A DNA stretch of 64,000 nt from Hahella chejuensis KCTC 2396 (GTDB lineage Bacteria > Pseudomonadota > Gammaproteobacteria > Pseudomonadales > Oleiphilaceae): NCBI RefSeq assembly GCF_000012985.1, contig NC_007645.1, positions 1,523,501 to 1,587,500 on the forward strand, written 5' to 3'. Positions 38,012 through 47,445 of the stretch are shown piece by piece. The notes beneath the pieces are model-generated. The model was given only the letters and a program-made list of their open reading frames with translations. It had not been told where the DNA came from and did not search any database. How positions within the stretch are numbered: position 1 is the stretch's first letter; each line of letters starts with the position of its first letter. The position numbers and the translations under genes are program-made.

Positions 38012-40531
38012 ATGTCCGCGCCGCTGAAAGGGTTTCTGCTGACCCGCCAATGGGATGACCTTGTCCCTGAGCAGGAAAGGGCGCGGGGCGGACTCACCAA
38101 ATCCTTGGCGTTGCAATTCTGGATGCTGACGGATCGGGGGCCGGTGCGACTGATCGTCAGCGATCAATATGCGGTGTTTTTTCTGGAAAGTTCGGCGATG
38201 CCTGTGGCGCGTCGTATTCTGACCAACCTGCTCGGCGATAGCAGTGGCGAGCGCCCTCCCTGGTATGAAAAAGAGCTTGAACTGAAGGATTTTGGCGGGC
38301 AGCCGGTGCACGGGGTGTATCTGCGCGAGCAACGCAACCTTTATCGCGTGCGCGATATGCTGATGCAGGCGGGCCTCGCGCCCATGGAGGCGGATATTCA
38401 TCCTACAGACCGTTTCCTGATGGAGCGTTTTGTGACCGGCTCCATGGTCGTTCACGGCGAGGCGGTGGAAAAGGATGGCGTGCTGGAGTTCCACAATCCA
38501 CGCATAAAGCCCGCGCCTTATGCGCCTTATTTCAAGGTATTGTCACTGGATATTGAAACGTCCATGGATGGGGCGCAGTTATATTCCATCGGTTTGGCGG
38601 CGACATCTTACGGCGCGGATGTCGGCGCTGGCGCCATGCAGCATCGTGTGTTCATGGTGGGTGAGAATGCGGAAGACAGCCCGGATTACCTGGTTTACTG
38701 CGCTGACGAATCGGAAGTGTTTCGGCGCTTTGTGGAGTGGTTTGACGGTTTTGATCCCGACATTCTGATTGGTTGGAATGTCATCAACTTCGATCTGCGC
38801 TTTCTGCAAAAGAAGGCTGACGAACTGAACTTCCCTTTCCATCCTGGACGCGGCGGCGCAGCGATGGACTGGCGCCAGTCGCGCAGCGACGACCAGCATT
38901 TCACTTTATGCATTCCTGGCCGTGTGGTGCTGGATGGCATTGATACGCTCAAATCCGCCACTTATAACTTCGAAAGCTTTTCTCTGGAATATGTCGCCCA
39001 GCACTTGTTGGGACGAGGCAAATTGATTCATGACCCGGATAACCGGGGCGATGAAATCACCCATTTGTTTCTTCACGATAAGCCCAGATTGGCGGCGTAT
39101 AACCTGGAAGATTGTCAGTTGGTGTGGGAGATTTTTCAGCACGCGCTGTTGATTGAGTTCGCCGTAGAGCGGGCGCAACTGACTGGGTTGGCGTTGGACC
39201 GTTTCGGCGGCTCGGTGGCGTCTTTCGATAACCGCTACTTGCCGCGTTTGCATCGCGCAGGCTATGTAGCGCCGATGCTGCCGCAGAATCCTGTCGGCGT
39301 GGGCAGCCCCGGCGGTTATGTGATGGATTCGATTCCGGGACTGTACCGCAACGTGCTGGTGTTGGACTTTAAAAGCCTGTATCCCAGCATCATCCGCACC
39401 TTCAAAATTGATCCGCTGGCGCGTATCAGGGGGATTGAAATCGAACGCGGACAGGATGTTCTGCGTGAAGATCTGTGGGATCAACAGGAAACCGTGAAGG
39501 TTGACCGTAAACGGTTGGTTCCCGGCTTTAATGGCGCGGTTTTTTCAAAAGATCACAATATATTGCCGGATATTATCGGTGAGCTGTGGGCGGCCCGGGA
39601 TGAAGCGAAACGCCACAAAAACGCGGCGATGTCGCAGGCGATAAAAATTCTGATGAATTCATTTTATGGCGTGCTCGGCACGCCGGGTTGCCGGTTCTTC
39701 GATCATCGCTTGCCCAGCTCCATCACATTACGCGGACACCGGATTCTGTACCGCACCAAGGAGCTGATTGAGCAGCAGGGGCATCAGGTCATCTATGGCG
39801 ATACTGACTCAGTGTTTGTCTGGTTGAAAGAGCATAAGCAAAGCGCGGCGGCGGAAATTGATAGCGTTGGAAAGCAACTGGCTGCGACGCTGAATCAGTG
39901 GTGGCGGGACTATCTGATGCAGGAATACGGCATCGAGAGTTTTCTTGAAATACAGTTTGAGACGCACTTTTTGCGCTTTGTCATGCCGACCATTCGCGGC
40001 TCCGAAAAGGGCAGCAAGAAGCGCTATGCCGGCTTGGCCGCCAGAGGAGAGGGCGAGCCGGAAATGGTGTTCAAGGGGCTGGAAACGGTGCGCACCGATT
40101 GGACGCCTCTGGCGCGCACTTTCCAGAAAGAGCTTTATCGTCGCATCTTTCATAATGAGCCCTACGAGGATTACGTGCGCGATCTGGTGAGCGATATTCG
40201 CGCAGGCAAAAAAGACGACCTGCTCTACTACCGTAAGCGTTTGCGTCGTCGGCTTGATGAGTATCAGCGCAATGTTCCGCCTCATGTACAGGCGGCGCGC
40301 ACGGCGGACCGGATTCGTGAAGAGCAGGGGCTGCCGCCTCGTTATCAGCGCGGCGGATGGATTGAATACGTGGTGACGGTGAATGGGCCGGAGCCTCTGG
40401 AGTATCGACGTTCCGCGCTGGATTATGACCTCTACGTAGAGCGACAGATCGAGCCAATCGCCGACGGCATTCTTCGCTTCATGAACGCGTCCTTTCAGGA
40501 TATCTCCGGCGGGCAAATCGGCTTGTTCTGA
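38012..40531 (+). CDS. polB: DNA polymerase II
   Basis: A family B polymerase of 839 residues, used in damage tolerance. The proofreading exonuclease is intact (LSLDIETSM, GWNVINFDLRFL). Polymerase motifs: A in LDFKSLYPSIIRTF, B in KILMNSFYGVLGT and C in YGDTDSVFV. The N-terminal FLLTRQWDD and C-terminal DISGGQIGLF ends are PolB-like. Close to the preceding methyltransferase gene. Confidence 0.96.
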   Translation: MSAPLKGFLLTRQWDDLVPEQERARGGLTKSLALQFWMLTDRGPVRLIVSDQYAVFFLESSAMPVARRILTNLLGDSSGERPPWYEKELELKDFGGQPVHGVYLREQRNLYRVRDMLMQAGLAPMEADIHPTDRFLMERFVTGSMVVHGEAVEKDGVLEFHNPRIKPAPYAPYFKVLSLDIETSMDGAQLYSIGLAATSYGADVGAGAMQHRVFMVGENAEDSPDYLVYCADESEVFRRFVEWFDGFDPDILIGWNVINFDLRFLQKKADELNFPFHPGRGGAAMDWRQSRSDDQHFTLCIPGRVVLDGIDTLKSATYNFESFSLEYVAQHLLGRGKLIHDPDNRGDEITHLFLHDKPRLAAYNLEDCQLVWEIFQHALLIEFAVERAQLTGLALDRFGGSVASFDNRYLPRLHRAGYVAPMLPQNPVGVGSPGGYVMDSIPGLYRNVLVLDFKSLYPSIIRTFKIDPLARIRGIEIERGQDVLREDLWDQQETVKVDRKRLVPGFNGAVFSKDHNILPDIIGELWAARDEAKRHKNAAMSQAIKILMNSFYGVLGTPGCRFFDHRLPSSITLRGHRILYRTKELIEQQGHQVIYGDTDSVFVWLKEHKQSAAAEIDSVGKQLAATLNQWWRDYLMQEYGIESFLEIQFETHFLRFVMPTIRGSEKGSKKRYAGLAARGEGEPEMVFKGLETVRTDWTPLARTFQKELYRRIFHNEPYEDYVRDLVSDIRAGKKDDLLYYRKRLRRRLDEYQRNVPPHVQAARTADRIREEQGLPPRYQRGGWIEYVVTVNGPEPLEYRRSALDYDLYVERQIEPIADGILRFMNASFQDISGGQIGLF

Positions 40532-40540
40532 GGCTGGTTC

Positions 40541-41077
40541 CTAGTCAATGGGAATCAAGTCTGCGCCCTTCCACTTCAACCGCTTTCTCTCATACTGCGT
40601 TTCGCTGACTTGAACTTGCAAACTGAGGGTTTGAGTCGCGGGGTCGAGAGTTAGCTCCGGCAGGTTGCCCAGCCTCATGAAGCGCTTGGCGTTTTGGGAG
40701 TACAGCCAATAATCCAGAAACACGTGTTTTGCGCCCGCAGAGGTGGTGATGGCCAGGTCGGGAAAACCGTCGAAGTTGATATCGTCAAAAGCGATATGGC
40801 CGATGTCGCCAGCGAAGAATACCGTGTCGGGCGCTATCTCCAGACGTTGCTCCTGACCGTTGATGGAGACCGCTACGGCTTGCAGCAATACCTGATCATC
40901 CGCAAGCGTCGTCAGTACCGGTGAAGCTTTCACTTGAAGAGTCGTAGACGTATGTTCACAGGTTGGAATGCGGCCGACGCCAAACAAACAAGCGTCCCCG
41001 TCTTTCGATATGGATTGAAGCGGCGAGACGCCGCATGACGTGATGATGGGAAATAGAAGAAGCGCAACGCGTCGCAT
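40541..41077 (-). CDS. XAC2610-like lipoprotein, probable immunity protein B
   Basis: A 178-residue lipoprotein; the signal peptide ends at a likely lipidated Cys15 (FPIITSC). The body contains GHIAFDDINFDGFPDLAITTS, a calcium-loop-like DxNxDG motif, then FLDYWLYSQNAKRFMRLG. It is a clear paralog of the adjacent lipoprotein (same Cys15, same DINFD..D loop and same DYWxYSxxxKRxxxxGN block). Similar proteins include XAC2610 of Xanthomonas, which inhibits the GH19 effector XAC2609. It lies downstream of a GH19 gene, so an immunity role is inferred. Confidence 0.68.
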   Translation of the reverse strand: MRRVALLLFPIITSCGVSPLQSISKDGDACLFGVGRIPTCEHTSTTLQVKASPVLTTLADDQVLLQAVAVSINGQEQRLEIAPDTVFFAGDIGHIAFDDINFDGFPDLAITTSAGAKHVFLDYWLYSQNAKRFMRLGNLPELTLDPATQTLSLQVQVSETQYERKRLKWKGADLIPID

Positions 41078-41248
41078 AAAAAGTCCTTCTCGTCGAGATA
41101 AGAGTCAGACGCCCTGGGCGCCTGATATCACATAGAGGAGTCGTACTCACATTAATGACTCCCCGTTTCCCGGGCGCATTTATGCTAAGCGCGAGACGCC
41201 GCAACGGCAATTCGTCTGTAAGGGCTAAGGCGTTTGGCGTTCAATCAA

Positions 41249-41788
41249 CTATTCAACCACCACAAGTTCTAATCCGCGCCATTGGTAGGCTTTTCTATCG
41301 TATTGCGCGGCGTTGAGACGGACTTCAGTTGTGACTGTTTGCGTTTCTGGATGGAGTTTGAGCACAGGGAAGTTTCCAACCTTCACATAACGCTTCTGGT
41401 CCTCCGAGTAGACCCAATAATCCAGATAAAGATTGGCGGCCCCTAAGCTGGTGGTGACGGCGATATCTGCATGGTTATCAAAGTTGATATCTTCGAACGA
41501 TATATACCCTCTGTCACCCGGCAATAGTAATGCATCCGGCGATACGCTCAGAGTTTGCCGGCGCTTGCCCCGAGAGATGTTGATAGCAGAGATATGAAGC
41601 TCATCGTCATTACTGAGATGGGTTGTCAGCGTTGCGGATATCTCATTGCCGCCATCTTCAAAGTGACAGGTATCTATCTGCTCAGACTCAAATGCGCAAA
41701 TCACTGGCGAGGCGTTCTGCTGTGGCTGATTTTGAGCCTGCGAACAGGCGGCCAGGAAAATGGTTAGTAGTATGTACGGGTTTCGCAT
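41249..41788 (-). CDS. XAC2610-like lipoprotein, probable immunity protein A
   Basis: A 179-residue lipoprotein with lipobox FLAAC (Cys15). It has GYISFEDINFDNHADIAVTTS and LYLDYWVYSEDQKRYVKVGNFPVL, shared with the paralog 171 bp downstream. The start is only 9 bp after the stop of the GH19 hydrolase gene, so both are in one transcript. Position, lipoprotein nature and resemblance to XAC2610 suggest that it protects the periplasm from the hydrolase. No biochemical proof in the sequence. Confidence 0.72.
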   Translation of the reverse strand: MRNPYILLTIFLAACSQAQNQPQQNASPVICAFESEQIDTCHFEDGGNEISATLTTHLSNDDELHISAINISRGKRRQTLSVSPDALLLPGDRGYISFEDINFDNHADIAVTTSLGAANLYLDYWVYSEDQKRYVKVGNFPVLKLHPETQTVTTEVRLNAAQYDRKAYQWRGLELVVVE

Positions 41789-41797
41789 AAGTTGACT

Positions 41798-42589
41798 CTA
41801 AGGCAAGAGAAAGAATTTGGCGCGATCAAGATAGTCTCGCCTGTCCTGTAAACCAGTGTAACCACCGTTTACACGATAAGTAACGCCACGGAGATCATCT
41901 TTATCAGCTTTGGTGTTTAAGCGTCGCTTATTCCAAAACCAGAGACTTACATCCAATGCATAGGCGGGAGTTAACGCCACCAATACCTCATTTCCCTTTT
42001 TCATGAGGTCAATTCTGGAATACTCGGCATACTCTGAGTAATTGCTGCGACCAGTTAGCTGAATTAATCCTCGCCCTTTGAATCGAACGCCATCGCCTGA
42101 TTGTGTATTTCCGAGAGCTAGATTGCCCTCGTAATTGGCTCCACTGGCTAGTTCCTCTGTGTATCTAAAAGACAGACTTTCATGGCCGACTTGGGCAAGA
42201 AAGTGCGCAATGCGAAGCGGTGAATTTATCTGGTATCGGGAAAGGTTATTTTGGAGCAAGGGAAAATACTTATTAATTACTGATGATTTCCCGTGCGCCA
42301 TGATTGCTGCCAAAGCGTATTCGCTTAATCCTTTCGTGACGCCCTGCTTTAGAGTTTTAAGTGTTTTCCCCTTGGGGTCGACTTTTCCGTCAGGCTTGGA
42401 TATTTGTACCGAGGATTTTTGAAGTAGCGTTATGGCCTGTATGGTTTTTGGGCCTATCTGTCCATCTACAGTTAATTTCGACTCTAAGAGAAAAGAGCCA
42501 GATGTATAAAGATTTAATGCTGCTTGAATGACTTTTACGTCTGTTTTTGAATTGGTCCCGTGCAGGCCCACACTGCTCTTTATGCACAT
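41798..42589 (-). CDS. GH19 peptidoglycan hydrolase with peptidoglycan-binding domain
   Basis: A 263-residue protein with no signal peptide. Residues about 8-85 look like a peptidoglycan-binding domain (VKVIQAALNLY, LTVDGQIGPKTIQAITLLQ). Residues about 95-263 are a GH19 domain: IAHFLAQVGHESLSFRYTEEL with the likely catalytic Glu residues, RFKGRGLIQLTGRSNYSEY and the C-terminal GGYTGLQDRRDYL. The same domain pair occurs in XAC2609, a type IV secretion effector, and in phage endolysins. No XVIPCD-type tail is seen, so the export route is open. Base composition is more AT-rich than the neighbours, hinting at transfer. GGAGG precedes the ATG at 42589. Confidence 0.85.
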   Translation of the reverse strand: MCIKSSVGLHGTNSKTDVKVIQAALNLYTSGSFLLESKLTVDGQIGPKTIQAITLLQKSSVQISKPDGKVDPKGKTLKTLKQGVTKGLSEYALAAIMAHGKSSVINKYFPLLQNNLSRYQINSPLRIAHFLAQVGHESLSFRYTEELASGANYEGNLALGNTQSGDGVRFKGRGLIQLTGRSNYSEYAEYSRIDLMKKGNEVLVALTPAYALDVSLWFWNKRRLNTKADKDDLRGVTYRVNGGYTGLQDRRDYLDRAKFFLLP

Positions 42590-42684
42590 TGAATAACCTC
42601 CTTGTATGCGTAAGCGAATAGAAATCAAATTCTAAGAGGAATAGCTAAAACGGGTCACTCGGGTATAAGGTCTAATCTACATTG

Positions 42685-43995
42685 TCAGTAAGGCTTTAAG
42701 GTCATCATTGATGTGCTCACTCCCAACGCGCCAGCGATCACTCTACCTACCTCCAACAACCATCCATCACCTCCTTGTATCCCTACGATTTGCAGTCCCA
42801 CTGGCAGGCGACCAGGGAGGGTGAGGGGGATGTTGAGTTGGGGGACGCCCAGGGCGTTCCAGACTTTGATCAGATCGGATGTGCCTGTGGTAAGAAGGCC
42901 TTCCGGGGCGGAGTGGGGCGTGCTGAGGGTGATGATGGCGTCGTAGTCGGCCATGAATTGAGGGTAGGCGTTTGCGGCGGCGTTGATTGTGGTTTTGGCC
43001 GCGAGTTCTTCGACGAAGGTCAGGCGTAAGCCGTTCTCGATCATTTCCAAGGTGGAGGCGCTGAGCTGGCTGCGGCGGCTGGCGTACTCATAAGCCAGAG
43101 CGCGGCTGCCCTCTCTGTCGTTCACAATCTTATGGCTCTCCGCCAACTGCCTCAGACCGAATGGCGTGGAAGTGTTCTCAATGTGATGTCCCTGGGAGCG
43201 TAGAGTCAACAGGCTGGTGAGGAAAGACTCCTTGACTGACGTCTCCACTGTAGGCCAAAACTCGTCGATGACGCAGGCCAGCCGGAGAGGGCGGGTGACG
43301 GGAGACGTCTGCAGTGATATGTAGGGTTCCAGCAGGACTTCCGCGAGTAACCGCAAGTCATTCATGCTGCGTCCATACCAGCCGACGGTGTCAAAGCTGG
43401 GCGCCAGAGGTTTCACGCCTTCCAGAGAGACAATGCCGCGAGTCGGTTTAAACGCGAACAGGCCGCAATAGGAGGCGGGCTTGAGCAAGGAGCCCGCCGT
43501 TTGCGAGCCCAACGCCACCGGGAAGAATCCCGCCGCCAATCCTGCAGCTGAGCCGGCGCTGGAACTGCCTGGCGTGTGATCCATTGCATGTGGGTTACGG
43601 GTTGGTCCGGTATGCATGAAGGCGAATTCAGTGGTTTCCGTTTTCCCCATGACGATAGCGCCTTCTTGCCGAAGTCGCGCCACCACGGAGCAGTCTCGCG
43701 AGGGGCGGTGATTTCGATAGATAGGAGAGAAATATTCTGTGGCAAAGTCGACGGTGTCGAAGATGTCTTTTACGCCGATGGGGAGTCCGCTCAGTTTTCC
43801 TTTGCTTGGGCGGGAGTCTATCGCTTGAGCCTGCTGCAACAGCTTTTGAGGATCGAATGCTGCGAAGGCGCGTATGTCTGGTTCATAGCGATTAATCTGA
43901 GTGATCAATGCTTCACACATTTCTTCCACCTTGCACTCGCCGTTCTGAATGGATTTCACCCATTGTGCCCCGTCGTCGGTTAAAGGTAGGGACAC
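42685..43995 (-). CDS. Amidase (amidase signature family)
   Basis: A 436-residue amidase. The Ser-cisSer-Lys triad is visible: Lys in LPIGVKDIFDTVDF, and the two Ser in the GSSSAGSAAGLAAGFFPVALGSQT region. The C-terminal PLTLPGRLPVGLQIVG is typical. It lacks GatCAB neighbours, so it is probably a catabolic amidase or a relative of AtzE; substrate unknown. It diverges from a LysR regulator, its likely controller. Confidence 0.88.
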   Translation of the reverse strand: MSLPLTDDGAQWVKSIQNGECKVEEMCEALITQINRYEPDIRAFAAFDPQKLLQQAQAIDSRPSKGKLSGLPIGVKDIFDTVDFATEYFSPIYRNHRPSRDCSVVARLRQEGAIVMGKTETTEFAFMHTGPTRNPHAMDHTPGSSSAGSAAGLAAGFFPVALGSQTAGSLLKPASYCGLFAFKPTRGIVSLEGVKPLAPSFDTVGWYGRSMNDLRLLAEVLLEPYISLQTSPVTRPLRLACVIDEFWPTVETSVKESFLTSLLTLRSQGHHIENTSTPFGLRQLAESHKIVNDREGSRALAYEYASRRSQLSASTLEMIENGLRLTFVEELAAKTTINAAANAYPQFMADYDAIITLSTPHSAPEGLLTTGTSDLIKVWNALGVPQLNIPLTLPGRLPVGLQIVGIQGGDGWLLEVGRVIAGALGVSTSMMTLKPY

Positions 43996-44152
43996 AGTCT
44001 TTCTCCGTATGATTAAGGACCTCAGCGGAGTTACTCTATTGATTAATTTTTGGAATTTAAAACAATAAATTTTTAGCCTATTATCAAATTTTATTGATCA
44101 ATTCGTTTATCCGAAACTGTCTATCCGTGTAGCTACAGAGGCCCAATCGACG

Positions 44153-45040
44153 ATGTTGAGAGAGCTTAAAACCTTTCTGGAAGTCACCAGGTGCGGGACG
44201 TTCGCCGCCGCAGGCGATCGTATTGGCTTGACCCAGTCTGCGGTTAGCGCGCAGATGCAACGCCTGGAAGAGGCGCTGGGCTACCCGTTGTTTGAACGTG
44301 CGGGGCGGTCGGCGCAACTGACGGCGGAGGGCAGGGCGGCGATTGGGCGAGCGGAGCAGATTTTGGACCTGTTCGGCGGTATGTGCGAGGGGACTGAGTC
44401 GCGGCCTATACGGGGGGAAGTGCGGCTTGGCGCGGTTTCCACGGCTCAAGCCGGATTGTTGCCGGTAACGATGTCCCATCTGCGTCGAGCGGGAAGCGAG
44501 ATATCGCTACGAATTATTCCCGGCTCATCGCTGCAGCTGCTGGCGCTGGTCGATAGCGGCGAAATCGACGCTGCAATATTAGTGGAACCGCCTTTTGCAC
44601 TGCCTCGTGAGTTGAACTGGTCGCCCCTGGCGAATGAGCGTTACGCGTTGATTGCCCCCCATGACGCACATGAAAGCGACTGGCGCGCGCTAATAACGGC
44701 CCATCGTTTTATCCGCTATGACCGCAGCGCATTCGGCGGTCGTCTGGTGGAGCGTTTTCTGCGTCGACATCGTCTGCATGTGAATGATTGCGCAGAGATG
44801 GATGAACTCACGGGGATCGTCAAAATGGTGGAGGAAGGATTGGGCGTCGCCTTGTTGCCGATCTCGCCGGGATTGGATGTCAGCCAAGTGCGTGTTTTTG
44901 AATTAAAGGGTGATGTTTTTTATCGGCGTATTGGCGTGATTGAACGCTCAGAGCCGCGCTCCGCCGTATTCAGCCTGTTCTCTCGCGCTCTTGGCGAAGC
45001 CGCTCATGAGTTATACATTGCAACGAGTAGTCTGGGATGA
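44153..45040 (+). CDS. LysR-family transcriptional regulator
   Basis: A 295-residue LysR protein. N-terminal winged helix: MLRELKTFLEVTRCGTFAAAGDRIGLTQSAVSAQ.. (first 34 residues), then QRLEEALGYPLFERAGR. Residues about 90-290 form the co-inducer domain. It is divergent from the amidase gene with an AT-rich 157-bp gap, the usual layout for local regulation. Inducer unknown. Confidence 0.9.
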   Translation: MLRELKTFLEVTRCGTFAAAGDRIGLTQSAVSAQMQRLEEALGYPLFERAGRSAQLTAEGRAAIGRAEQILDLFGGMCEGTESRPIRGEVRLGAVSTAQAGLLPVTMSHLRRAGSEISLRIIPGSSLQLLALVDSGEIDAAILVEPPFALPRELNWSPLANERYALIAPHDAHESDWRALITAHRFIRYDRSAFGGRLVERFLRRHRLHVNDCAEMDELTGIVKMVEEGLGVALLPISPGLDVSQVRVFELKGDVFYRRIGVIERSEPRSAVFSLFSRALGEAAHELYIATSSLG

Positions 45041-45290
45041 GGCGTAAGAAGACAGTATAAAAGGAAGTTTTCCATTACCGTCTCTTCCACCGCGCTGGAA
45101 TAGGATGCTTCACGTTCAGCGACAAACAGGCTCGGTTGTCACTGCGTTCTTCCGCATGTTATGTTCAGCGCCATTTGTCGTCGTCGGATATACTGGCGCT
45201 TTTTCTGCGTGAGCCTATGCTAATAACGCGTACGGAAAAGGATGTGCTTAAAACCGACGCGTGGTCACTGCATCGAAAGGAGATAGTCAG

Positions 45291-46265
45291 ATGCGGCTTC
45301 AAGCATTCATTGCTTTCCTCATGGTAAGTGTTTCGGTGGCGGCGGCTGAGAGTTCTCCTGAGACGACCTCCTCGTCTGAGCAGCCGTCCGCGCGGGGAAA
45401 ATCTGCGCCGACGCCCGATTCCGGATTCATTCCTCCCGCAGAGCAGGGAGTCATCTCGCATCAAGACATGGCGTATGTGAGTAACGGCCATGCGCAACAG
45501 AAGTTGGACCTGTACCTCCCCTCCGCCGGTAAAAATATCCCTCTGATTATCTGGATTCACGGGGGCGGTTGGATGAATGGCGATAAGGTCAAAGGCGTTC
45601 CCATTGACTACGTAGACGAAGGATACGCGGTAGCCAGCCTCAACTATCGCCTTAGCAATGTGGCCAAGTTTCCCGCGCAATTGGAAGATGTCAAAGCGGC
45701 AGTGCGCTGGTTGCGCGCCAACGCCAAACAATATGACATCGATCCTGATCGCATTGGCGCATGGGGCGCTTCCGCCGGCGGTCATCTTGCCGCTTTACTG
45801 GGAACGACGGGAGATGTGGAGGACTTTGACGTCGGCGAGAACCTGAACGTATCTAGCCGGGTGCAGGCAGTGGTGGATTATTTCGGCCCTACGGATTTCC
45901 TGCAGATGGATGAGCACCGCCTTCCCGCCAGTGAGTCTCATGATAAGGCCGACTCTCCCGAATCCCGTTTGATCGGCGGCGCGATTCAGGACAACAAGGA
46001 TAAAGTCAAGCGGACCAATCCGATCACTTACGTCAGTGAAGGCGACGCACCATTCCTGATTGTGCATGGCGATGCTGATCCCATCGTTCCCCATCATCAA
46101 AGCCAATTGTTAGAGACGGCTTTGAAAGAAGCGGAAGTGCCGGTGTCTTTTTACACGGTTAAAGGCGGGCAACATGGACGCTTTAATGACCTTAAAGTGG
46201 TGGAGTTGACCAAGGCGTTCTTCACTAAACATCTGAAACCGGTTGGCTACTGGGCGCTTAATTGA
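45291..46265 (+). CDS. Exported alpha/beta hydrolase (carboxylesterase, BD-FAE type)
   Basis: A 324-residue protein with signal peptide (LQAFIAFLMVSVSVAAA) and a Ser/Pro/Thr-rich linker. Oxyanion motif WIHGGGWMNGD, nucleophile Ser in GAWGASAGGHLAALLG, Asp in HGDADPIVPHH and His in GGQHGRFNDL. This is the BD-FAE/esterase_D-like pattern. Substrate unknown. The ATG at 45291 has AAGGAG upstream, which decides it against an upstream in-frame start. Confidence 0.87.
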   Translation: MRLQAFIAFLMVSVSVAAAESSPETTSSSEQPSARGKSAPTPDSGFIPPAEQGVISHQDMAYVSNGHAQQKLDLYLPSAGKNIPLIIWIHGGGWMNGDKVKGVPIDYVDEGYAVASLNYRLSNVAKFPAQLEDVKAAVRWLRANAKQYDIDPDRIGAWGASAGGHLAALLGTTGDVEDFDVGENLNVSSRVQAVVDYFGPTDFLQMDEHRLPASESHDKADSPESRLIGGAIQDNKDKVKRTNPITYVSEGDAPFLIVHGDADPIVPHHQSQLLETALKEAEVPVSFYTVKGGQHGRFNDLKVVELTKAFFTKHLKPVGYWALN

Positions 46266-46287
46266 TGTCGGGCGGAGCGGCGGCGGA

Positions 46288-47352
46288 ATGAAGACTGTTT
46301 ACTGCGCGATTTCCTTTCATGGTTTCGGACATCTGGCGCAAGCAGCGCCCGTACTGAACCGCCTGATGAGTGCGCGCCCGGATATCGAACTGGTCATCCA
46401 AAGCGAAGCGCCGCTGTCGATCCTGCAAACCTGGTTGCAGTGTCCGTTTCGGCATGTAATACGCCAAACGGACTTGGGTATGCCGATGTTCAATGCGTTG
46501 AAGGTGAACGTCCAGGCGACCTATGAGGCCTACCTGAACGAATATGAGCGCCGGGCGGACATATTGGCCGCAGAAGCGGCGCACCTGAGCGGGCGCCAAC
46601 CTGATCTGGTGCTGACCAATATCAGTTATCGGCTATCCGCCGCCGCAGGCAGGCTACAGATACCGTCACTACACTTTTGCTCTTTGAACTGGGCGGATAT
46701 TTTTCTGTCCTATTGCGGAGATAAACCGAATAGTCGTGAGATCTACGACTGGTTGTGCGAATCCTACAATCAAGCCCAGGCGTTTTTGCGAGTGAATCCG
46801 GGGATGCTGATGACGGGCATGGCCCATGTGAAGTCAATCGGGCCGATATCGCGATCCGGTCGCCGATGCGATTTGCGTGAGGCGTTGCAGCGTCCGGACG
46901 CAGACAGATTTGTGTTGGTGTCTATGGGCGGGATGCCTTACGCCATCCCCTTTCACGACTGGCCGGTCACTCCAGGGCTGGTTTGGTTGACAGGGGAGCC
47001 GGTAAACGGCCGGGATGACTTTATCTGCTACAAAGACTTCCCAATACCACATATCGATCTTCTCGCCAGCTGCGACGCCGTCGTCACCAAACCCGGCTAT
47101 GGCACGCTGGCGGAGGCGGCGGTGAATCAAACGCCGGTGTTGTATCTGCCCAGACGAGACTGGCCGGAAGAACCTTCGCAGATTGAGTGGCTGCAGCAGC
47201 ATGTCCCATGTCAGGAAATTGATGAGAGGCGCCTGTTCAGTGGCGCGATTGTCGATGAGTTGAATCAGATCTGCGCCGCGCCGCCCATGAAGCCTCCAGC
47301 TTTGACAGGAATTGACGAGGCTGTCACGGAGATCCTCGCCTTATTGGCTTGA
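46288..47352 (+). CDS. Glycosyltransferase-like protein (GT28/UGT fold)
   Basis: A 354-residue protein starting KTVYCAISFHGFGHLAQAAPVLN, the N-terminal signature of the GT-B fold with a Gly-His motif. The C-terminal half has HIDLLASCDAVVTKPGYGTLAEAAVNQTPVLYLPR, a UDP-sugar-binding block seen in MurG/UGT-like enzymes. Acceptor and donor are unknown. The ATG at 46288 has GGCGGA upstream and follows the esterase by 22 bp, so co-transcription is likely. Confidence 0.75.
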   Translation: MKTVYCAISFHGFGHLAQAAPVLNRLMSARPDIELVIQSEAPLSILQTWLQCPFRHVIRQTDLGMPMFNALKVNVQATYEAYLNEYERRADILAAEAAHLSGRQPDLVLTNISYRLSAAAGRLQIPSLHFCSLNWADIFLSYCGDKPNSREIYDWLCESYNQAQAFLRVNPGMLMTGMAHVKSIGPISRSGRRCDLREALQRPDADRFVLVSMGGMPYAIPFHDWPVTPGLVWLTGEPVNGRDDFICYKDFPIPHIDLLASCDAVVTKPGYGTLAEAAVNQTPVLYLPRRDWPEEPSQIEWLQQHVPCQEIDERRLFSGAIVDELNQICAAPPMKPPALTGIDEAVTEILALLA

Positions 47353-47380
47353 GGGCTAAAAAAAGTAAAACGTAGAACGT

Positions 47381-47406
47381 AAAAAGGGACGCTAGCGCCC
47401 CTTTTT
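47381..47406. terminator. Bidirectional intrinsic terminator
   Basis: AAAAAGGG and CCCTTTTT enclose a GCTAGC core. It lies between the convergent glycosyltransferase and di-heme oxidoreductase genes and has T-runs on both strands. Confidence 0.8.
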
Positions 47407-47445
47407 AGTCTGCAACAGTTTTATGCTGCGCGTTTAAGCTCGGCT

